Source: Georgenia sp. M64 (GTDB lineage Bacteria > Actinomycetota > Actinomycetes > Actinomycetales > Actinomycetaceae). From it: 64,000 bases of DNA. Within the stretch, counting starts at the first letter, position 1. Every line of letters starts with the position of its first letter. The position numbers and the translations under genes are program-made. Where the stretch lies: NCBI RefSeq assembly GCF_038049925.1, contig NZ_CP145809.1, positions 4,064,599-4,128,598 on the forward strand, in the 5' to 3' direction. This document shows, in pieces, positions 24,978 to 31,867 of this stretch. Below the pieces are notes generated by a model, which saw only the letters and a program-made list of their open reading frames with translations, was not told the origin of the DNA and searched no databases.

Positions 24978-25315
24978 TTGTACTGGCGGTCGAGCTCCGC
25001 CCCGAAGAAAGACGCAGCCCGCTTCAAGATCTCGTTCGCGCGGCGTAGCTCGCGTACCTCGCGCTCCAGGGCCTTCACGCGCTCGGACTCCTCGGTGCTC
25101 ACCCCAGCGACCTCGCCGGCGTCGATGTCGGCCTGCTTGACCCACATGCGCACCGATTCCGGCCCGTAGCCCAACTGGTCCGCCACCCGCTTGACCGTCC
25201 CCTGCGAGGTCCCCAGCTCGGCGCGCAGCGCACGGACCATCCGCACCGCGGCGGCCTTCTCCTCCTCGCTGTACCGACGCGTCGTCGGCCTCCCAGCGCT
25301 CTGTCCAGATGCCAT
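24974..25315 (-). CDS. IS3-family transposase OrfA (copy 2)
   Basis: Identical to OrfA of copy 1 from the ATG at 25315 onward: helix-turn-helix, then leucine-zipper coiled coil. The upstream in-frame codons differ by one residue (Pro for Leu), caused by the single base difference before the Shine-Dalgarno region. It is expected to bind both IS copies equally. Confidence 0.92.
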   Translation of the reverse strand: MASGQSAGRPTTRRYSEEEKAAAVRMVRALRAELGTSQGTVKRVADQLGYGPESVRMWVKQADIDAGEVAGVSTEESERVKALEREVRELRRANEILKRAASFFGAELDRQYK

Positions 25316-25366
25316 GACTCCATCCTCGTTTCCAGGCTCAGGAGTCTCCACCGAACCCAGGGCGGT

Positions 25367-25903
25367 TCAGGGGAGTACGTCAGCCTCTTTCAGGGGAGGG
25401 GTCTCAATACTGTCCACAGCCTGCAAGGGCCGGATGACCGACAGGACGTACACAGCCCGTTCGTTGATCCCGCCGTCGCCCTTCGGGGCGTAGGTGGCGG
25501 TCCGTCCGCTGGCCACGACACCCAGGAGCTTCCAGTCCCGCAGGCGACGCAGGTAGCGGGCGATGGTGGCTCGCGAGCTAGCGGCGCCCGGGTCGATTTC
25601 GAGGACCGCGGCCGCGAGGCTGGCCCAGGAGAAGGTGGTGGTCTTGGACTTGGCGTCGATGGCGTTGGCGACAGCGAGTACGACTGCACGGTAGGTGCGG
25701 CAGGACCGCGCGGTCATCGTGGCCGTGCCCGGATGGGCCGGGGCTTGGTCGATCCAGTCGCTGACCCGGCGAGGGATGGTGTGCCCTTCGGGTAGGGCCA
25801 TCCGCACCGTCAGGGGTGCGCGTTCCCGCGCCCTGCTGGGCCTGCGGGTGCGCCGCCGGCCCTTGTTCCAGGGTTGGGTGGTTTGCGGCGTGTCGCCGCT
25901 CAT
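25367..25903 (-). pseudogene. Plasmid Rep-like winged-helix protein, 3' end cut by the IS
   Basis: 178 residues remain. A basic N-terminus (WNKGRRRTRRPSRARERAP) precedes helical segments and a winged-helix region (SWASLAAAVLEIDPGAASSRATIARYLRRLRDWKLLGVV). Replication or accessory proteins of this sort lie next to parA on actinobacterial plasmids; the match is by recall and moderate. The frame ends at the IS junction, where the terminal TGA of the IS serves as stop codon. The lost 3' part and any downstream origin explain why the element could persist only as an integrated copy. Confidence 0.6.
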
Positions 25904-25953
25904 GGGTAGCGAATGCGTCGCTGCAGTAGCTATGGTGGGCTCCGAGCGTAAGG

Positions 25954-26067
25954 CGCACGAAGGTGCGTCGATCTGGGCCCTTCACCTAGGCCGCCAAGCA
26001 CTAGGGGTGAAGGACTTGGACTATTGGGGCCGGCCCTTCGGGGCCGGCCCCCACTCATATGTGGGGG
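25954..26067 (-). promoter_or_regulatory. Structured leader with four hairpins upstream of the rep-like gene
   Basis: Between the split RHH gene (stop 26068) and rep (start 25903) lie four consecutive inverted repeats: CCCCCAC/GTGGGGG (26048-26067), GGGGCCGGCCC/GGGCCGGCCCC (26026-26051), CCTTCACC/GGTGAAGG (25979-26013) and CGCAC/GTGCG (25954-25967). The first two share CCCC at 26048-26051 and so are mutually exclusive, like an attenuator. A role in rep copy-number control is inferred. Confidence 0.5.
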
Positions 26068-26226
26068 TTATGCGCTCGTGGCGAGAGGCAACTCCTTCTG
26101 TTCTGGGTGTCGAGTGGGCACAGGGGCGAGCTCGGCCAGGCCTTCATGCTTGGCGAGCACTGCGGCGACGTAGTCGCTGACGGCGTCATAGCCGGCCTTG
26201 GCACGCCTCACCCGCCGGAGCGTCAT
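26068..26226 (-). pseudogene. C-terminal half of the split plasmid ParG/RHH-like gene
   Basis: From the junction at 26198-26202 the minus strand reads AKAGYDAVSDYVAAVLAKH, then a Pro-rich end KELPLATSA: the second half of the protein whose start is at 4923. The upstream ATG at 26226 and the residues TLRRVRR come from the chromosomal side, so a chimeric 52-residue product is possible but lacks the basic N-terminus. The palindromic promoter region at 26231-26273 lies just upstream. Confidence 0.7.
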
Positions 26227-26230
26227 GAAC

Positions 26231-26273
26231 GTCAAAGCGGGTTGACAGACCAATTTCGTCAATGCATATTGAC
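26231..26273 (+). promoter_or_regulatory. Strong promoter with two GTCAA/TTGAC palindromes
   Basis: A consensus -35 TTGACA (26242-26247), 17-bp spacer and CATATT -10 (26265-26270) drive the HTH gene at 26313. Two inverted repeats overlap it: GTCAA-6-TTGAC (26231-26246) covers the -35 and GTCAAT-4-ATTGAC (26258-26273) covers the -10. A dimeric repressor binding here would block the promoter; the HTH protein downstream may be that repressor. Confidence 0.65.
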
Positions 26274-26312
26274 ACCAGGGTCGGGCAGGGGGAGAGAGGT
26301 CGGGAGCACGAG

Positions 26313-26543
26313 ATGGGAGCAGCGGAGATGCGTGCACTGCTGGGTCAGGCCGAGGGCGAGGACCCCCTGGAAGGACTCAGTGCGGTCCGACGGATGCGCC
26401 GGGAGACGGAGATGCTCGAGGAGGTGCTCGTCCACCGGGCACGCGTGTCGGGCGCCTCGTGGGCGGCCATCGCCACCGTCCTGGGGGTCAGCCGGCAGGC
26501 CGTCCACAAGAAGTACGGCGGGTCACGGTTCTCGCGGCGCTGA
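26313..26543 (+). CDS. Small helix-turn-helix protein
   Basis: 76 residues. A helix (LEGLSAVRRMRRETEMLEEVLVHRARV) leads into a C-terminal helix-turn-helix (ASWAAIATVLGVSRQAVHKKYG), a common small actinobacterial DNA-binding architecture. The ATG at 26313 has GGGAG eight bases upstream and fits the promoter at 26242. It is the first chromosomal gene right of the island; control of its own palindromic promoter is plausible. Confidence 0.75.
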   Translation: MGAAEMRALLGQAEGEDPLEGLSAVRRMRRETEMLEEVLVHRARVSGASWAAIATVLGVSRQAVHKKYGGSRFSRR

Positions 26544-26577
26544 TGCCGGGGTCCGGCAGCAGGGGCCTGGCACCTGC

Positions 26578-27147
26578 TCACACGTCGATGGCGTAGCGCT
26601 CCTCGCCGCGACCGGGGTCGGAGGGCAGCGGCTGTCGCTCGCCCGTGGAGGTGAAGCCCAGGCGCTCGTAGAACCTCGCCGCCGCCTCGTTGCCGTCGGC
26701 GACGAAGAGCGTCGCCCGTCGCACGCCCTGTGCATGCACGGCTCGGAGGGCCGCCAGCACCAGGGTGCGACCGACGCCGGAGCGGCGCACGGCCGGGTCC
26801 ACCCACATGGAGACGATCTGTCGCTCGTCCGGCCTGCCCTCCTCCTCGATGGTCGTGACGAGACCGACCGGCGCTCCTCGCAACCGCGCCAGGAGTGTCC
26901 GGCCGGACCCCGCCCGCTCGCGCCACACTCGGTCGTCGAAGGTGCGCTCACGCTGGAGGTTCGAGCCGAAGGCAGCGGGTGAGTCGGCGAGCGCCCGCAG
27001 ACGGACGTCCCGGTACTCCTGCCAGTCGGCCTCGGTCGCCGCCACGACCACGAGGGCGCCGCCGCTCCGGTCGGCACGATGGTCAGCGAGCGGGGTTGCC
27101 GGTCCGAGATCTCGAGCTTCGACGGCGTTCCTGCGCGGGTCGGGCAT
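26578..27147 (-). CDS. GNAT family N-acetyltransferase
   Basis: 189 residues from the ATG at 27147 (an upstream in-frame ATG at 27183 is less likely). GNAT fold: the strand QIVSMWVDPAVRRSGVGRTLVLAALRAV holds the R-x-x-G-x-G acetyl-CoA loop, and AARFYERLGFTSTGERQPL is the closing motif. Resembles ribosomal-protein or small-molecule acetyltransferases; substrate unknown. Divergent from the haem-degrading gene with 55 bp between the starts. Confidence 0.88.
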   Translation of the reverse strand: MPDPRRNAVEARDLGPATPLADHRADRSGGALVVVAATEADWQEYRDVRLRALADSPAAFGSNLQRERTFDDRVWRERAGSGRTLLARLRGAPVGLVTTIEEEGRPDERQIVSMWVDPAVRRSGVGRTLVLAALRAVHAQGVRRATLFVADGNEAAARFYERLGFTSTGERQPLPSDPGRGEERYAIDV

Positions 27148-27202
27148 GCGCCACGGTACCGACGGCAGGTCGAGCCGGGCCACCGCGGGTCATGATGGCG
27201 TC

Positions 27203-27574
27203 ATGAGCATCGTGAAGATCAACGCCATCACCGTCCCGCCGGACAGCGGCGACGAGCTCGCGGCCCGGTTCGCCGCCCGCGCAGGCGCGGTCGAGGGCGT
27301 CGACGGTTTCCTGGGGTTCGAGCTGCTCCGGCCGACGGACGGCCGGCACACCTGGCTCGTCGTCACCCGCTGGCGGGACGAGGCCACGTACGAGGCGTGG
27401 CTCGGCTCCGACTCCTTCGCGGCAGGCCACGGGCACGGCCACACCGGCGGTCACGGACCCGGTGGACACGGAGCCGGTGGACCTGGGAACGGTGAGGCGC
27501 CTGGGGCTCGACCGGTCGGCATCAGCTCGGAGCAGTGGAGCTTCGACATCGCCGGGGGCTCCGGGATCGAGTAG
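27203..27574 (+). CDS. mhuD: MhuD-like haem-degrading monooxygenase with a His/Gly-rich insert
   Basis: A 123-residue ABM-fold protein. The start VKINAITVPPDSGDELAARF and the GFLGFELLRPTDGRHTWLVVTRW core parallel mycobacterial MhuD, with Asn7 and Trp66 at the same positions as the MhuD catalytic residues. The haem-ligand histidine (His75 in MhuD) falls in a much longer run: GHGHGHTGGHGPGGHGAGG (75-93). MhuD oxidises haem and releases iron; the insert could bind extra metal or haem. No Shine-Dalgarno: CATGAT ends six bases before the ATG, suggesting a leaderless message. Confidence 0.85.
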   Translation: MSIVKINAITVPPDSGDELAARFAARAGAVEGVDGFLGFELLRPTDGRHTWLVVTRWRDEATYEAWLGSDSFAAGHGHGHTGGHGPGGHGAGGPGNGEAPGARPVGISSEQWSFDIAGGSGIE

Positions 27575-27586
27575 GTCGAGCAACGC

Positions 27587-28216
27587 TCAGGCGCGCTCGT
27601 TCGTCCCGAAGTCCGTGAGCCAGCGGGGCCCCCGGGTACGCAGCTCCTCCTCGTACTGCTCGGCCCAACCCGAGTAGGGCCGGCGGGAGAGTGACTCGTT
27701 GGCGAACCGAGGGTCGTCCGTGAGCTCGGACTCGCAGAAGTCCGGGATGACGAGGTCGGTGACCGGACCGCCGCGCTCGCACTCGGCCACGATGAGCGGG
27801 CCGTTGGCGCCGAGGAACTCGTCGATCACCCAGCCGTCGCCACCGAGCCACACCGAGTGCCGGTACTTCACGACCTTCGAGCCACCCAGGCGCACCATCT
27901 CGCGTCCGACGGCGACGTCGAGGTCCCGCTCGGCCTCGTAGCGCGTCCCACCGACGGCGGGGCCCTTGGCGGTGATCGCGCAGAACGTGAACCGGTCGGC
28001 GTTCTGGGCGAGCACGGTGAGATCGTCGACGACGCCGCGCTCGAGGGGCACCTGCGCCGGGCCCTGCAGCCTGATCCGCAGGGCGTACCCCTCCGCGGCG
28101 AGGAAGTAGCTCTGGACGATGAAGTCGGGGACGTCGCCGCGCAGGACGTCCACCGGGAGGTCGCGGACGAAGAACTTCCGTTCGAACTCGAAGTCGCCGT
28201 AACCGGTGTCACTCAT
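27587..28216 (-). CDS. CYTH-domain protein (triphosphatase-like)
   Basis: 209 residues. The CYTH tunnel signature ExExK appears as FEFERKFFV near the N-terminus, followed by alternating charged strands (YALRIRLQG; AITAKGP; YEAERDLD; VVKYRHSVWLGGDGWVIDEF; LIVAECE). The family hydrolyses inorganic or thiamine triphosphate or, rarely, makes cAMP. The start ATG follows GAGGAGCG. It stands alone, convergent with the MhuD-like gene. Which triphosphate it uses is unknown. Confidence 0.87.
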   Translation of the reverse strand: MSDTGYGDFEFERKFFVRDLPVDVLRGDVPDFIVQSYFLAAEGYALRIRLQGPAQVPLERGVVDDLTVLAQNADRFTFCAITAKGPAVGGTRYEAERDLDVAVGREMVRLGGSKVVKYRHSVWLGGDGWVIDEFLGANGPLIVAECERGGPVTDLVIPDFCESELTDDPRFANESLSRRPYSGWAEQYEEELRTRGPRWLTDFGTNERA

Positions 28217-28418
28217 GCTCGCTCCTCATGCCGTCGCAGGCCACGCTGCTCCCGAGACTACGGGCGACCCGCATCCACCCGCACGAGACAGGCCATGCCC
28301 AGGGCCCCACCCGCCCACCGACCGGCGCCTGCGCCTCCTGCCGTCGCGCGTGCGGCACACCTCCGCGGACCGGCGCGGCCGGGGGCGGCACCGTCGCCAC
28401 CTCGATAGGGTCGGGCAC

Positions 28419-29015
28419 GTGAGGACCCTCCGCCACGCCTTCGCCCGTCTCGTGTGGACCGTGACCGGATATCGGCACGTCTCCCAGCCGCTGGCGCCCG
28501 ACGGCGCCGGCCTGCTCATCGGGGCACCCCACACGTCCAACTGGGACTTCATCCTCATGCTCGGCATCACGTGGGAGCTCGATCTCGAGACACGCTGGCT
28601 CGGCAAGCACCAGCTGTTCCTCCGTCCGTTCGGCCCGCTCATGCGCGCCCTGGGCGGCATCCCCGTGGACCGGCGCAGCCCGCACGGCCTGGTCTCCGAC
28701 ATCGTCGGCCGCATCCGGTCGGGCGAGCGGTTCTACCTCGTGGTGACGCCGGAGGGGACCCGCGGACGCTCGGAGTACTGGAAGTCCGGCTTCTACCGCA
28801 TCGCCATGGAGGCGGGTCTGCCCGTCACGCTGGGGTACGTCGACTCCGAGCGGAGGACGACCGGCCTGGGACCCACGCTGCGGCTGACGGGTGACGTGGC
28901 CGCCGACATGGACAAGGTCCGCGAGTTCTACGCCGGCAAGCTCGGGTACCGGCCCGACCTCACCACCGAACCGCGACTGCGCGACGAGACGGGCACGCCG
29001 AGCGCCTCCGCCTGA
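28419..29015 (+). CDS. PlsC-like 1-acyl-glycerol-3-phosphate acyltransferase
   Basis: 198 residues of the LPLAT family. The catalytic HX4D is HTSNWD (near 43), the acceptor region is GGIPVDRRS, and the third block is VVTPEGTRGRSEYWKSGFYRIA. The GTG at 28419 is chosen because TAGGGT lies exactly seven bases upstream (leaderless). The protein's last codons and stop fall inside the first unit of a 58-bp tandem repeat, so unit number could alter the C-terminus. Confidence 0.87.
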   Translation: MRTLRHAFARLVWTVTGYRHVSQPLAPDGAGLLIGAPHTSNWDFILMLGITWELDLETRWLGKHQLFLRPFGPLMRALGGIPVDRRSPHGLVSDIVGRIRSGERFYLVVTPEGTRGRSEYWKSGFYRIAMEAGLPVTLGYVDSERRTTGLGPTLRLTGDVAADMDKVREFYAGKLGYRPDLTTEPRLRDETGTPSASA

Positions 29016-29134
29016 GCCGCTCCGGCATCAGCGCCGCCGCCCGAGCCACCTTTGCCTCAGCGCCTCCGCCTGAGCCGCTCCGGCATCAGCGCCGCCGCCC
29101 GAGCCACCTTTGCCTCAGCGCCTCCGCCTGAGCC
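29001..29134 (+). repeat. 58-bp tandem repeat over the acyltransferase stop codon
   Basis: Units begin AGCGCCTCCGCCTGAG at 29001, 29059 and 29117; two are complete and nearly identical and the third is partial. The TGA of the acyltransferase gene lies in the first unit and recurs in the next ones. The region up to 29169 otherwise holds no gene; similar CC-rich sequence continues to the DUF429 stop. Confidence 0.8.
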
Positions 29135-29169
29135 ACCTCGCCCTGGGCCGCTCCGGCCCGCTGCGCCTC

Positions 29170-29988
29170 TCACGCCCAGATGGCGGCGGCGATCCCGTCG
29201 AGGACCTCGGGCGGGTCGGGGAAGGAGACGGCCGCGCCCCGGTGGTACCGGCGGGCCGACCAGGCGGCGACGGCGGCGTCCAGGACGTCGTCGACGGGGA
29301 CGACCGCGGCGGGCCCCAGGTCGGCCGGCAGGTGCACGCCCGCCCCCGTGAGCAGGTCCAGGCGCGCCCTGGCGCCGGCCCAGCTCTTCTTCGGCCACGG
29401 CAGCGGCGACCCGGCGAGGACGGCGAAGCTCACCTCGGGGTGGACCTCCACGACGGCGACCGCCGTCGTGCGCACCCACTCCTCCACCTCGAGCAGCGCG
29501 GGCCCGAGGGCGTGCGCCTGGCGGCTCAGCCCCACCCCGGTGAGGTCACGGCTGGCCAGGACCGCAGCCGCGTAGTCCGCGGCCTCGAGGGCGGCCCGCA
29601 CGGGCGTCGGGAAGACGGAGCTGCGTCGCGGGCCCACGACCCGGCGAGCGAGCACGTCGGCCTGCCGCGGTCCGTGTTCCGGCACCCCGATGGGGATGTC
29701 GACAGCGACGACGTCGATCTGCCCCTCGCGCTGCGCGGCCAGCACCACGTCGGTGATGGTCGGTCCGACGACCCCGGTGACTGCCGTGGTGGGGTCGCCA
29801 AAACCGGTCGCCCCGACCGTGCCGGCCCCCGCGGTGCCGGGCGTACCCACCGTGCCGGCAAGGTCGCGGCCAGCGCCCCGTCCGTCCTCCAGGACCACAC
29901 CGACCCACGCGCCCTTCCAGCGGTCCACCCCGAGCACCCTCGCCCTGCCGCCGCCACGCTCCGGCTCGCCCGGCCGACCGCCGCTCAC
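29170..29988 (-). CDS. DUF429 family protein
   Basis: 272 residues with the DUF429 pattern: VLGVDRWKGAWVGVVLEDG at the N-terminus (RNase H-like first strand), VVAVDIPIGVPEHGPRQAD, and SVFPTPVRAAL ... HPEVSFAVLAGSPLPWPKKS in the middle. The family is predicted nuclease-like but not biochemically defined. The GTG start overlaps the stop of the upstream small gene (GTGA). A Gly/Thr-rich stretch (about 40-65) is an insert. Confidence 0.82.
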   Translation of the reverse strand: MSGGRPGEPERGGGRARVLGVDRWKGAWVGVVLEDGRGAGRDLAGTVGTPGTAGAGTVGATGFGDPTTAVTGVVGPTITDVVLAAQREGQIDVVAVDIPIGVPEHGPRQADVLARRVVGPRRSSVFPTPVRAALEAADYAAAVLASRDLTGVGLSRQAHALGPALLEVEEWVRTTAVAVVEVHPEVSFAVLAGSPLPWPKKSWAGARARLDLLTGAGVHLPADLGPAAVVPVDDVLDAAVAAWSARRYHRGAAVSFPDPPEVLDGIAAAIWA

Positions 29989-30236
29989 GGGCTCACCGCC
30001 CCGAGGACGGCCAGCGCTCCGCCGGCTGGCGCCGTCCACACCCCGACGATCCCCGACACCACCGCGACCCACCGGCCGGTCGACGACCGCGGCGGCGCCG
30101 TCGTCGTGAGGGGACGGACCCACGTGACGGCCTCGCCCTGGCGGCGGCGCGACAGAGCGGGCCCGCCGTCCCGCCTCCCGTGCACGAGGACCACGTTGAC
30201 GTCCGGCCCGGCCTTCACGCCCCCAGGATGTCCCAC
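29985..30236 (-). CDS. Small hypothetical protein coupled to the DUF429 gene
   Basis: 83 residues if started at the GTG at 30236. The open frame continues upstream to a GTG at 30338, but that codon lies inside the cspA terminator. It contains a short strand-like VNVVLVHGRRDGG and a C-terminal hydrophobic segment (WVAVVSGIVGVWTAPAGGALAVLGAV), so it may be membrane-associated. The GTGA overlap with the DUF429 gene is the main support. No family recognised. Confidence 0.45.
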   Translation of the reverse strand: MGHPGGVKAGPDVNVVLVHGRRDGGPALSRRRQGEAVTWVRPLTTTAPPRSSTGRWVAVVSGIVGVWTAPAGGALAVLGAVSP

Positions 30237-30327
30237 ACCGCTGACACGGGCGATCCAGCCGGCGAGCGCTCGGGCGTCGTCGTGAGGAGCCCCGGCGCAC
30301 CACCCGAGCGAACGGTCCCAACGAGAG

Positions 30328-30355
30328 AACCCCGGCACCGTTCGGTGCCGGGGTT
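30328..30355 (-). terminator. cspA terminator
   Basis: Perfect 12-bp stem AACCCCGGCACC / GGTGCCGGGGTT with the loop GTTC, starting 25 bases after the cspA stop codon. The stem-loop is symmetric enough to work in both directions. Confidence 0.75.
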
Positions 30356-30380
30356 CCGGTTGCTGGACGCTCAGCGAGCG

Positions 30381-30584
30381 TCAGAGCGGACGGACGTTCT
30401 CCGCCTGCGGGCCCTTGTTGCCCTGCGTGACGTCGAACTCGACCTTCTGGTTCTCCTCGAGGGAGCGGTACCCCGAGGTCGAGATCGCCGAGTAGTGGAC
30501 GAAGACGTCCGCGGTGTTGTCGTCGGGGGCGATGAAGCCGTACCCCTTCTCAGCGTTGAACCACTTGACGGTTCCGGTGGCCAT
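30381..30584 (-). CDS. cspA: Cold-shock protein
   Basis: 67 residues, a single cold-shock domain: [17 protein letters not shown] contains RNP1 (KGYGFI), and DVFVHYSAI is RNP2. It binds single-stranded RNA/DNA and melts RNA structure. The ATG follows CTACAAGGAGTAGCC. The 284-bp region upstream (30585-30868) has no gene and probably holds the long leader typical of csp genes. It is transcribed alone, with its own terminator. Confidence 0.96.
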   Translation of the reverse strand: MATGTVKWFNAEKGYGFIAPDDNTADVFVHYSAISTSGYRSLEENQKVEFDVTQGNKGPQAENVRPL

Positions 30585-30868
30585 GGCTACTCCTTGTAGA
30601 GCTTGTCAAACGGCCCCGCCTTTCGAGACCGCTTGTCACGGTGTTCTCTGTCTGGCTCCACGAAGGAAAAGCAACCCGGCCGGGACCGGGGACGCGCAAG
30701 ACTTCGATCCACTGCAACTGGACAGGAGCGTAGGGGAAACCTCCCGCCGGTGTCACGGGGATCAACAGGGAGCTCACGCACCGGTCGGCGCCGGTTCACG
30801 GGCCCTCCGGAGCCCCCGGCCGGACGTGCGACCTCGGCACCAGGTCCCCACCTGGCGCGGGACCCCAC

Positions 30869-31867
30869 TCAGGACGCGTCGTGGCCGGCCCTCTCCTCAC
30901 GCAGACCGGGCAGGAACTCTTCGGGGAGCTCCTCGACGGGGACGATCACGGCGTCCTGCACCTTCCAGTCGAGGTTGCACAGCAGCTCTCGCGCCCGCGA
31001 CAGCTCGGTCAGGTCCGGCGCGCCGTCCACCGGGACGACGAACGCCTCGACGTGGAAGACGTGACCCTCGTCCCGCACCCGCGAGCGCGCCTTGTCCACC
31101 CACGGCAGCGTGCCGAGCGCCGCGTCGATCCGCCGCACGAGCGGGTGCGGGCCCTCGCCGTCGTAGGTCTCAGCCCGGGCGTCCATGATGGCGCTGACGG
31201 CGACGCGCATGTTGCTCACGCCGTCGCGAAGGATGCTCCCGGAGATGAACAGGGCGGCGACCGCGTCCGCCCACCACAGACCCAGGCCGATACCGACGAC
31301 CCCGGCGATGCCGCCGACGGCGGTCATCCAGTCGGCCTTGTTCATGTCGGCGTCGGCATAGAGGACCCGGTCGTGGAGCTTCTCGGCGAGCGGCATCTTC
31401 GCCCGGCCGAGGAGCACCGGTGGCACGGCCGTGTAGGCCATGACGCCGATCATGAGCCAGCCGGACCACACCGGCTGGCCGGCGACCTCCATGAGCCCGA
31501 CCGGCGGGTGCTCGGCCTTGATCAGTCCCGAGGCCGAGTCCCACACCATGAACGCGCCCATCGCGACCAGCGCGGTCGCCGCCACGAGGTGACCGACGGC
31601 GACGGCCCGGTGGTAGCCGTACGGGTGGCGGGCACTGGGCCGACGGCGCGTGACGCGGACGGCGACGAGGAACGAGATCGGCGGGATGAAGGAGAGCATG
31701 TCCTCCATCCACGCCGCCTTCATCGCCTGCGAGCTGCCCATGACGAGGTACACCCCGGTCACGGCGGTGACGAGGAAGGCGATCGTCAGCCACGCCAGCC
31801 GGACCGCGCGGCGCAGCGCCCGCTCCTGCTCGTCGGGGAGCTCGGTGTGGCCGAACCGCGCGGTCAT
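30869..31867 (-). CDS. Cation diffusion facilitator family transporter
   Basis: 332 residues: a cytoplasmic N-terminus, about five to six membrane helices (AWLTIAFLVTAVTGVYLVMG; MLSFIPPISFLVAV; VGHLVAATALVAMGAFMVW; WLMIGVMAYTAVPPVLLG) and a C-terminal ferredoxin-like cytoplasmic domain. The metal-site regions are HPYGYHRA and YADADMNKADW, a variant of the usual HxxxD pair. Fe/Mn/Zn efflux is the family role. It overlaps the upstream lipoprotein gene by 4 bp, so the two form an operon. Confidence 0.82.
   Translation of the reverse strand: MTARFGHTELPDEQERALRRAVRLAWLTIAFLVTAVTGVYLVMGSSQAMKAAWMEDMLSFIPPISFLVAVRVTRRRPSARHPYGYHRAVAVGHLVAATALVAMGAFMVWDSASGLIKAEHPPVGLMEVAGQPVWSGWLMIGVMAYTAVPPVLLGRAKMPLAEKLHDRVLYADADMNKADWMTAVGGIAGVVGIGLGLWWADAVAALFISGSILRDGVSNMRVAVSAIMDARAETYDGEGPHPLVRRIDAALGTLPWVDKARSRVRDEGHVFHVEAFVVPVDGAPDLTELSRARELLCNLDWKVQDAVIVPVEELPEEFLPGLREERAGHDAS

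Larger units (their letters stand above)
23999..25369 (-). mobile_element. IS3-family insertion sequence, copy 2 (1371 bp, inverted)
   Basis: Same length and ends as copy 1, in the opposite orientation. Flanking bases (ATC left, GGG right) show no target duplication, also not when paired with the flanks of copy 1 as a composite transposon or as an inversion product. Its right end cuts the rep-like gene and supplies that gene's stop codon. Confidence 0.92.
4823..26202. mobile_element. Integrated, rearranged plasmid island (about 21.4 kb)
   Basis: The ends are set by the 5-bp direct repeat TTGGC (4823-4827 and 26198-26202). A gene cut at both ends becomes whole and in frame when the island is circularised, and the flanking CCTCAC array becomes regular when the island is excised. 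On the circle the order on one strand is parA, small RHH-like gene, structured leader, rep: a plasmid replication/partition block. A truncated MobP-type relaxase and a coiled-coil mobilisation-type protein lie inside. Both rep and the RES toxin end at IS copies, so the element is probably immobile now. No large integrase is present; the only recombinase besides the transposases is a small resolvase. Confidence 0.75.

Noticed and set aside
6357-25369. Composite transposon formed by the two IS copies
   Set aside because: No target duplication joins the outer flanks, and the RES and rep-like genes are each cut only on one side; the wider TTGGC-bounded island explains the region better.
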